A stretch of 64,000 nt of DNA from Planktophila turicensis (GTDB lineage Bacteria; Actinomycetota; Actinomycetes; Nanopelagicales; Nanopelagicaceae): assembly GCA_965234405.1 (NCBI GenBank), contig OZ248346.1. One strand, written 5' to 3'. The position numbers and the translations under genes are program-made. Shown one piece after another: positions 59,089 to 64,000 of this stretch (the first letter of the stretch is position 1; every line of letters begins with the position of its first letter). The notes beneath the pieces were generated by a model. That model saw only the letters and a list, made by a program, of their open reading frames with translations, was not told the origin of the DNA and searched no databases.

Positions 59089-59116
59089 GGGGGTTCGCGA
59101 TCACTCGCGAACCCCC
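59089..59116 (-). promoter_or_regulatory. Intercistronic hairpin between binding protein and permease genes
   Basis: A perfect 12-bp inverted repeat (GGGGGTTCGCGA with TCGCGAACCCCC) around a 4-base loop. On the coding strand it is followed by only a short T run, so it is likely a partial terminator or a 3'-end stabiliser, giving more binding protein than permease, as in other sugar ABC operons. Confidence 0.8.
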
Positions 59117-59151
59117 AACCCGTACTTCATTGTCACTACATATGACAGGTA

Positions 59152-60387
59152 TTACTTAGATGCAGCAAGCGCCTTTGCCTGGATTGCATCCATTGTCTTC
59201 TGTGGATTTACAAGTGCTGTACCGATCTGCTGCTGGATAGCACCCTTAACTGCTGGGAATGCTGCCTGATCTCCTGGGTAGAAGATTGCAGATGGAAGCA
59301 ACTTGATGAATGGAGCCAATGCTGGATCCTTTGCCGCTGCTGCTCCTGCTGACTTAGTTGCAGGAATGAAGCCGCCTGCAGCCTTAAGGAATGCTGCGTA
59401 GTTTGTTGGCTCGAAGATGAAGTCCATCCACTTAGCAATCTCTGCCTTGTGTCCGTTTGCCTTGTACGCAGTGAAGTAATCCTGAACACCAAGTGTTACA
59501 GGCTTCTTTCCTGGTGCAGCAACGAATGAACCTGAACCTAGGTTAATTGCAGCGCCACCGTTGTCCTTGAGCCATCCTGGAAGGAAGACTGAACCGTTGA
59601 TGAATGCTGCCTTACCTGATGCGAAGAGTGTCTGTGCACATGCTGTGCGATCACACTTAGCTGGGTTTGGCTGTGTCAACTTCTGATCTGTGAGCTTCTT
59701 AAGGAATGTCATTGTCTGAACGTTTTCCTTTGAGTTAAGAACCCACTTGCCGTTCTTAAACATTACGCCGCCGTTACCGCCAGCCCAGATTGCGAATTCA
59801 GCTTGTGCTTCTTCTGGTCCGAGTGGAAGTGCATATGGGTAAACGCCTGGAACCTTCGCCTTGATCTGCTTGAGAACCTTCTCAAGATCTGTCCAAGTTG
59901 TTGGAAGCTTTGTTACGCCAGCCTTCTTAAGGATGTCCTTGTTGTAGAAGAGTGCGCGTGCTGATGCCAAGTCTGGAACAGCGTATGCAATGTTGTTGTA
60001 CTTAGAGTTGTTAAGGAATGTTGGGACGATGTCATCAAGAGTTGCCTTGCTGACCATTTCATCCGCGCGGTAGAGAAGACCTTCAGCAGCAGCTGCTGCG
60101 TAGTCACCCTTGTTTACAACGTCAGGTGTCTGACCTGTTGCAACAAGTGTCTTTACCTTGTCATCAATTGTTTCCCAAGAAACAACATCTACCTTGACTT
60201 TAATTGTTGGGTTTGCCTTTGTGAACTTTGCTGAGAGGTCATCCCAGAATGGCTGCATGTTTGCGTAATCTGCTGCGACCATCTTTAGTTCGACTGGGTC
60301 TGCTGCCTTAGCTGATGTGCCAAGGACAGAAGCCGCGATCAAACCTGTAGCTGCAACGAGTGCGCTTAGGCGAGTCACTTTCTTCAT
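59152..60387 (-). CDS. Extracellular sugar-binding protein of the ABC transporter
   Basis: A 411-residue CUT1 solute-binding protein (SBP family 1, MalE-like). The signal peptide runs KKVTRLSALVAATGLIAASVLGTSAKA with cleavage before ADPVELK near residue 28. The mature part has VELKMVAADYANMQPFWDDLSAKFTKANPTIKVKVDVVSW, DVVNKGDYAAAAAEGLL, ARALFYNKDILKKAGVTKLPTTWTDL and AFINGSVFLPGWL. There is no lipobox cysteine, unusual for a Gram-positive binding protein. It is the first gene of the importer operon, so it should be the most abundant product. Ligand inferred from context. Confidence 0.92.
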   Translation of the reverse strand: MKKVTRLSALVAATGLIAASVLGTSAKAADPVELKMVAADYANMQPFWDDLSAKFTKANPTIKVKVDVVSWETIDDKVKTLVATGQTPDVVNKGDYAAAAAEGLLYRADEMVSKATLDDIVPTFLNNSKYNNIAYAVPDLASARALFYNKDILKKAGVTKLPTTWTDLEKVLKQIKAKVPGVYPYALPLGPEEAQAEFAIWAGGNGGVMFKNGKWVLNSKENVQTMTFLKKLTDQKLTQPNPAKCDRTACAQTLFASGKAAFINGSVFLPGWLKDNGGAAINLGSGSFVAAPGKKPVTLGVQDYFTAYKANGHKAEIAKWMDFIFEPTNYAAFLKAAGGFIPATKSAGAAAAKDPALAPFIKLLPSAIFYPGDQAAFPAVKGAIQQQIGTALVNPQKTMDAIQAKALAASK

Positions 60388-60483
60388 TCGTATAACTCCT
60401 GACGGGTTTAGGCCCCGGCAAAGGGGCTTCGTTGGGGCTAGTCGACCACCTTCGGGGGGCTAAATCAATGATTTGCATGTAAC

Positions 60484-60499
60484 TGTTTGGTAACGAACA
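60484..60499. promoter_or_regulatory. Candidate operator between the divergent amino-sugar operons
   Basis: TGTTTGGTAACGAACA is an imperfect palindrome (12 of 16 positions symmetric) in the 174-base gap between the binding-protein gene and the SIS gene. It lies 27 bases upstream of the SIS -35 box. It may be the binding site of the DeoR-family regulator at 56485. Confidence 0.4.
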
Positions 60500-60525
60500 A
60501 ATTAAATCAAAAACACGCAATTTTC

Positions 60526-60555
60526 TTGACTTTGGGGGTGAGCTCCGCCTACGGT
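60526..60555 (+). promoter_or_regulatory. Predicted leaderless promoter of the SIS-ROK-nagA operon
   Basis: TTGACT (60526-60531) and TACGGT (60550-60555) are separated by 18 bases, and the -10 ends 6 bases before the ATG at 60562. There is no Shine-Dalgarno, so the mRNA probably starts at the start codon. It is the best promoter match in the window. Confidence 0.6.
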
Positions 60556-60561
60556 TGCGCC

Positions 60562-61443
60562 ATGACTACCGCCTTCCATGCAGATGCCGAAATCGCCTCC
60601 CAGCCTCAAATCTGGCGCCAGGTAGCCGAATTCGCCCCAAGCGTCTTTAGCAAGCTCCCCAAGAAGGGCGAGCGCGTGGCGGTCGTCGGCTGCGGAAGCT
60701 CTTGGTTCATGTCGATGGCATATGCCTCATTGCGTGAGGCTGCTGGCCATGGCGAGACCGATGTCTATGCCGGCTCTGAATTTAACTATGACCGTAAGTA
60801 CGACCGCATCGTCTCAATCTCTCGCTCTGGAACAACTACTGAAATTGTCGAACTTCTCGGCAAAGTCAAGACCCCTTCTGTCATTCTTACAGCGATTCAC
60901 AACTCCCCTGTCGAAGATCGCGCAACAGAGACAATCATTATGGATTTCGCTGATGAACAATCAGTTCTACAAACTCGCTGGGCAACTGCAGCTCTTGGTC
61001 TGCTCCGCGCCCACCTTGGCTTTGATCTCAATTCAATCGTGAAAGATGCTGAAGATGCACTCGCTAGCGATATCTCTGACCTCGTTGAAGTTGAACAGAT
61101 CAGCTTCCTTGGTCGCGGTTGGACAATTGGCCTTGCACACGAAGCAGCGCTGAAGACTCGCGAATCTTCACAGTTCTGGGCTGAGGCATACCCAGCACTT
61201 GATTACCGCCACGGTCCTCTCTCGATTTCACAACCAGGACGCGCTGTCTGGGCATTTGGCGATATTCCTGCTGACTTGGTGCGCGATATCAAATCAACCG
61301 GCGCACTCTTTGAATCAAGCAAGCTCGACCCTATGGCTCATCTCATCCGTGCTCAGCGCGTAGCAATCGCTATCGCTAAGAAGCGTGGCGTAGATGCTGA
61401 TAATCCACGCGGTCTAGCACGCTCCATCATTCTCGATAAGTAA
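60562..61443 (+). CDS. Double-SIS-domain sugar isomerase/deaminase (AgaS/NagB-II-like)
   Basis: A 293-residue protein with two sugar-isomerase domains. The first has RVAVVGCGSSWFMSMAYASLREAAG and IVSISRSGTTTEIVELLGK (phosphosugar-binding Ser/Thr loop); the second has FLGRGWTIGLAHEAALKTRESSQFWAEAYPALDYRHGPLS, close to the GlmS isomerase domain, including Glu and the conserved His. There is no glutaminase domain. It probably deaminates glucosamine 6-P or galactosamine 6-P after NagA. The frame stays open to 60487; ATG at 60562 with a -10 box 6 bases upstream is the start. ROK and nagA follow. Confidence 0.85.
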   Translation: MTTAFHADAEIASQPQIWRQVAEFAPSVFSKLPKKGERVAVVGCGSSWFMSMAYASLREAAGHGETDVYAGSEFNYDRKYDRIVSISRSGTTTEIVELLGKVKTPSVILTAIHNSPVEDRATETIIMDFADEQSVLQTRWATAALGLLRAHLGFDLNSIVKDAEDALASDISDLVEVEQISFLGRGWTIGLAHEAALKTRESSQFWAEAYPALDYRHGPLSISQPGRAVWAFGDIPADLVRDIKSTGALFESSKLDPMAHLIRAQRVAIAIAKKRGVDADNPRGLARSIILDK

Positions 61444-61457
61444 TTACACTCATCTCT

Positions 61458-62360
61458 GTGAGCTATGTAGTCGCAGTAGATGTAGGCGGAACCGAGATCA
61501 AGAGCGCTCTTGTCGACTCGGATTTCAACGTTATCGCAACAATAACTGCGCCTACTCCTAAGGCAGATTCCACTGGCGCAGAAACAGTCAATGCAATTGC
61601 TGCCATCGTTGCCGAATTCGGTGCTACACAAAAGGTTGAAGCAGTCGGATTAGCAGTACCTGGCGCTCTCGATGAGCCTGCTGGAACATCTCGTTGGTCA
61701 GGCAATCTGCAGTGGAAGAACCTTCCTATTCGCGATCTACTGCACACAGCCATCAATATTCCTGTCGCATTTGGCCACGATGTGCGCACTGCAGCAGTTG
61801 CTGAACTTCGCAGCGGCGCCGCACAAGGTGCGCGCAATGCAATCTTTATTCCTGTCGGAACCGGTATTGCCGCAGCGCTAATTATCGATGGAGAAATTCG
61901 CTCTGCTGAAGGTTATGCCGGCGAAATCGGCCACGTGAATGTCAACGGTAAATATCCATGCGTGTGTGGCAAGACCGGATGTTTAGAAGCTGCATCATCA
62001 ACTCTTGCAATCAGTAAAGCCTACGAAGCTCAGTCGGGTAAATCTGGAACTACAACAGAAGAGATCTTCAAACTCGTTATTGCAGGAGATGCAGTTGCAA
62101 CAAGCGTCTGGAACGATGCAACAGATGCAATGGCTCGTGCTTGCGAATCGCTCATCACAATTCTTGCACCTGAGGTAATCGTCTTCGGTGGTGGACTTTC
62201 AAATGCAGGTGAAACTTTCCTCAAACCAATAAGAGATTACCTCGATGCATCACTAACTTTCCAAAGTAAGCCGCGTCTTGAGATCGCACATTACGGATCA
62301 AAGGCCGGAACAATCGGTTGTGCCATGTTGGCATTTGATCTCGTGAAGGCGGGTAAGTGA
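61458..62360 (+). CDS. ROK-family amino-sugar kinase
   Basis: A 300-residue ROK sugar kinase. It has VVAVDVGGTEIKSALVDSDF (ATP loop 1), AVGLAVPGALDEPAG, FGHDVRTAAVAELRSGAAQG (catalytic Asp), IPVGTGIAAALIIDG, EIGHVNV and the zinc site YPCVCGKTGCLEAASS (Cys168, 170, 175) with the G-H of EIGHV nearby. In this locus it should phosphorylate GlcNAc or GalNAc before NagA acts. It starts with GTG at 61458, 14 bases after the SIS gene, and overlaps nagA. Confidence 0.92.
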   Translation: MSYVVAVDVGGTEIKSALVDSDFNVIATITAPTPKADSTGAETVNAIAAIVAEFGATQKVEAVGLAVPGALDEPAGTSRWSGNLQWKNLPIRDLLHTAINIPVAFGHDVRTAAVAELRSGAAQGARNAIFIPVGTGIAAALIIDGEIRSAEGYAGEIGHVNVNGKYPCVCGKTGCLEAASSTLAISKAYEAQSGKSGTTTEEIFKLVIAGDAVATSVWNDATDAMARACESLITILAPEVIVFGGGLSNAGETFLKPIRDYLDASLTFQSKPRLEIAHYGSKAGTIGCAMLAFDLVKAGK

Positions 62361-63451
62361 TGCATGTTCACGGCTCATCTGCAGTTGTCGATGGAAAGTT
62401 GCAAGAGAAGGTCTGCATTAAAGCTGCAGACGGTGTCATCACCACAATCACTCTTAACTGCGTAGAAACTCCTGATTCAAACCACACCGGAACACTGATT
62501 CCAGGTTTTGTTGATATTCACTCTCATGGCGGCGCTGGTTTCTACTTCTCTGATCTCTCCCCTGAAAATGTTGCCGCTGCTCGCAATGTTCACTTAGTTC
62601 ACGGAACAACTACACATATTGCATCCCTGGTTACCGAACCTGTCGGAGTTCTCGAAGAGCAGATTCTGCGCTTAGTTCCGATGGTTAACGCTGGTGTCTT
62701 TGAAGGAATCCACCTTGAAGGTCCTTACCTTTCACATGCGCGCTGCGGTGCGCACGAACCATCTTTACTGCGTTCACCAAAGATCGACGAACTCTCAGCA
62801 CTTCTCGATGCCGGCCAAGGTTCGATTTCAATGGTCACTCTTGCCCCTGAACTCGATGGTGGCATTGAAGCGATTGAGTATCTGACTTCTCGCGGAGTCA
62901 CTGTGGCACTCGGCCATTCACAAGCAGATGCGGCAACCACCAATGCTGCATTCGCTGCAGGCGCCAAGTTGATTACCCACTTCAGCAACGGAATGCCTAA
63001 GCCAACAGCCGGTGGCACAACAATTGCTGAAGCATCCCTTGCCGAGAAGAGAATCCCACTTGAAATGATTCTCGATGGCATCCACGTATCTGAAGAGATT
63101 CTCAAAGAAGTTCTTACCTCCGGCGATAAGCGCACCATCTTGATTACAGATTCCATGTCAGCCGCAGGTGGCGCTGATGGAAGTTACTCAATCGGTTCAC
63201 TTGAAGTAGTTGTCGTTGATGGCGTCGCTCGCCTTACTTCAAATCATTCACTGGCAGGAAGCACGCTCACTATGGATCGCGCCTTCATAAATCTCCTTGC
63301 CGCCAATAACAACATCGCAGATTGTGTCTTTGCTGCATCAACACTTCCCGCAAAGACTCTGGGCCTACATGCTGTTGGTGAAATCGCAGTTGGAAAGAAA
63401 GCCCACATTCTTGAATACAAATCTTCAGAAATCAGCGTTGTTGCCTCATGA
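62360..63451 (+). CDS. nagA: N-acetylglucosamine-6-phosphate deacetylase
   Basis: This 363-residue amidohydrolase removes acetate from GlcNAc-6-P (or GalNAc-6-P in AgaA). It has the metal-binding VDIHSHGGAGFYF, HLVHGTTTHIASLV, EGIHLEGPYLSHARCGAHEP (metal Glu), LGHSQADAATT, LITHFSNGMPKP (metal His) and ILITDSMSAAG (catalytic Asp), then STLTMDRAFINLL. The ATG shares the last base of the ROK stop (GTGATG), with the GTG at 62357 as an alternative. Released acetate could be used by Acs. It overlaps the next gene by four bases. Confidence 0.93.
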   Translation: MHVHGSSAVVDGKLQEKVCIKAADGVITTITLNCVETPDSNHTGTLIPGFVDIHSHGGAGFYFSDLSPENVAAARNVHLVHGTTTHIASLVTEPVGVLEEQILRLVPMVNAGVFEGIHLEGPYLSHARCGAHEPSLLRSPKIDELSALLDAGQGSISMVTLAPELDGGIEAIEYLTSRGVTVALGHSQADAATTNAAFAAGAKLITHFSNGMPKPTAGGTTIAEASLAEKRIPLEMILDGIHVSEEILKEVLTSGDKRTILITDSMSAAGGADGSYSIGSLEVVVVDGVARLTSNHSLAGSTLTMDRAFINLLAANNNIADCVFAASTLPAKTLGLHAVGEIAVGKKAHILEYKSSEISVVAS

Positions 63452-63867
63452 GTTCACTAGAAGAGAACCGCCAAGCTGCCGCTGATTTCTTTGAGCAAAT
63501 CTGGAATCAGAAAGATGAATCGGCAATTGATCGATTTATCGCACTTGATGCTGCAGGCAATGACCCAAAATTTGGCGTAGGCCGTGAATCATTCCGCGAA
63601 CAGTGGAAGAAGTGGCACGCAGCATTTCCTGATCTTCACTTCGATGTCCGTGAAATCATCGCCGAAGGCGATCGCGTTGTAACTCGCTGGCACCTGACAG
63701 GAACACATACTGGCGCTGAATATTTAGGTAAGGCAGCATCAGGTGCCAAGATTGCCATTGATGGAGTCTCCATCGACACCATTAAAGATGGCGTTGTACT
63801 TGATGGATTTGATGCCTGGGATTCACTCGGTTTCCGCGAGCAACTAGGAATTATTAAGCCGCTTTAA
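63448..63867 (+). CDS. SnoaL-like ester-cyclase-fold protein
   Basis: A 139-residue NTF2/SnoaL-like protein: NRQAAADFFEQIWNQKDESAIDRFIALDA, then GRESFREQWKKWHAAFPDLHFDVREIIAEGDRVVTRWHLTGTHTGAEYLG and DGVVLDGFDAWDSLGFREQLG. This is the 'ester cyclase' pattern; most such proteins have no proven reaction. It overlaps nagA by ATGA, so it is made with the amino-sugar enzymes, but a role there is not obvious. The end overlaps the convergent partial gene. Confidence 0.85.
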   Translation: MSSLEENRQAAADFFEQIWNQKDESAIDRFIALDAAGNDPKFGVGRESFREQWKKWHAAFPDLHFDVREIIAEGDRVVTRWHLTGTHTGAEYLGKAASGAKIAIDGVSIDTIKDGVVLDGFDAWDSLGFREQLGIIKPL

Positions 63868-64000
63868 AGTCCTGCGTGCTTTAACAAATCTTCACGCGCA
63901 ACTGATTTACGACGTGGCTTTCCAACAGGTTCACCCGCAGCTACTTCAGCTTCATTAATTGCCTGCCAATGCAGCTGAGTTACAACTCTGTTATTTGTAA
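63864..64000 (-). CDS. C-terminal fragment of an unidentified protein
   Basis: The last 44 residues of a minus-strand protein whose start lies beyond the window: NRVVTQLHWQAINEAEVAAG, then a basic stretch GKPRRKSVAREDLLKHAGL before TAA at 63864-63866. I do not recognise the family. Codon use is like that of the neighbours and the stop overlaps the SnoaL-like gene by three bases, as expected for a real convergent gene. Confidence 0.65.
   Translation of the reverse strand, partial: TNNRVVTQLHWQAINEAEVAAGEPVGKPRRKSVAREDLLKHAGL

Overview
The window comes from a streamlined, free-living actinobacterium of moderate GC, most likely a freshwater planktonic member of the Nanopelagicales (acI; Planktophila/Nanopelagicus type). 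This rests on actinobacterial marker genes (BldC, DUF3073, DUF5302, GuaB1-type GMP reductase, a TadA-associated protein), on gene order shared with Mycobacterium and Streptomyces (crp-nth-TlpA-CvpA-acs; purF-purM-DUF3073-bldC), on very tight packing with many 1-4 base overlaps, and on many genes whose -10 box lies about 6-7 bases before the start codon (likely leaderless mRNAs). Species assignment is inference. No stretch longer than 300 bases lacks a gene, and I see no phage, insertion sequence, CRISPR array or replication origin.

Layout. 1-2700: a partial Sua5/TsaC gene, a GT4 glycosyltransferase, a secreted SIMPL protein and three tRNA genes (Glu, Asp, Phe). 2701-18972 (minus strand): one nearly unbroken gene train, read from right to left as fba, purA, purD, purB, purC, purS, purQ, purL, an SCP2-like gene, purF, purM, a polytopic membrane protein, DUF3073, an unknown gene, bldC, a WecA/TagO-type transferase, DUF5302 and DUF167. 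It joins purine synthesis to a developmental-type regulator and the first step of lipid-linked envelope glycan synthesis. 18973-25603: a 33-residue peptide gene divergent from acs, then a block matching the Mycobacterium crp-nth region. 25605-32713: GDP-fucose synthesis, aspartate kinase and semialdehyde dehydrogenase, recR-dnaX, the SRP RNA and tRNA-Ser. 32720-46749: a secreted degenerate peptidase-like protein, succinate-semialdehyde dehydrogenase, a KimA/APC-type transporter fused to an OB fold, tadA and its partner, upp, malic enzyme, DedA, a YdcZ-type transporter, an ABC-F ATPase and kynurenine-pathway genes kynU-kynA. 46792-52253: a MurG-like glycosyltransferase, a HemL-like aminotransferase, glutamate dehydrogenase, a divergent ROK/PPGK-type kinase, a monooxygenase-fold protein and tRNA-Arg(ACG). 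52338-64000: GMP reductase, then a complete amino-sugar scavenging locus.

The amino-sugar locus (53821-63451) is the most coherent system: an ABC importer without its ATPase, an intracellular GH20 hexosaminidase, a ROK kinase, NagA deacetylase, a double-SIS isomerase/deaminase, a DeoR-family regulator and a short class II aldolase. The SIS protein, DeoR regulator and KbaY/GatY-like aldolase together look more like an N-acetylgalactosamine (aga) pathway than a plain GlcNAc pathway. Other points worth attention are the transporter-OB fusion, a MarP homologue reduced to its membrane domain, the small peptide gene containing a 20-base palindrome, a strong intercistronic hairpin in the ABC operon, and SRP RNA with paired compensatory changes beside its tetraloop.
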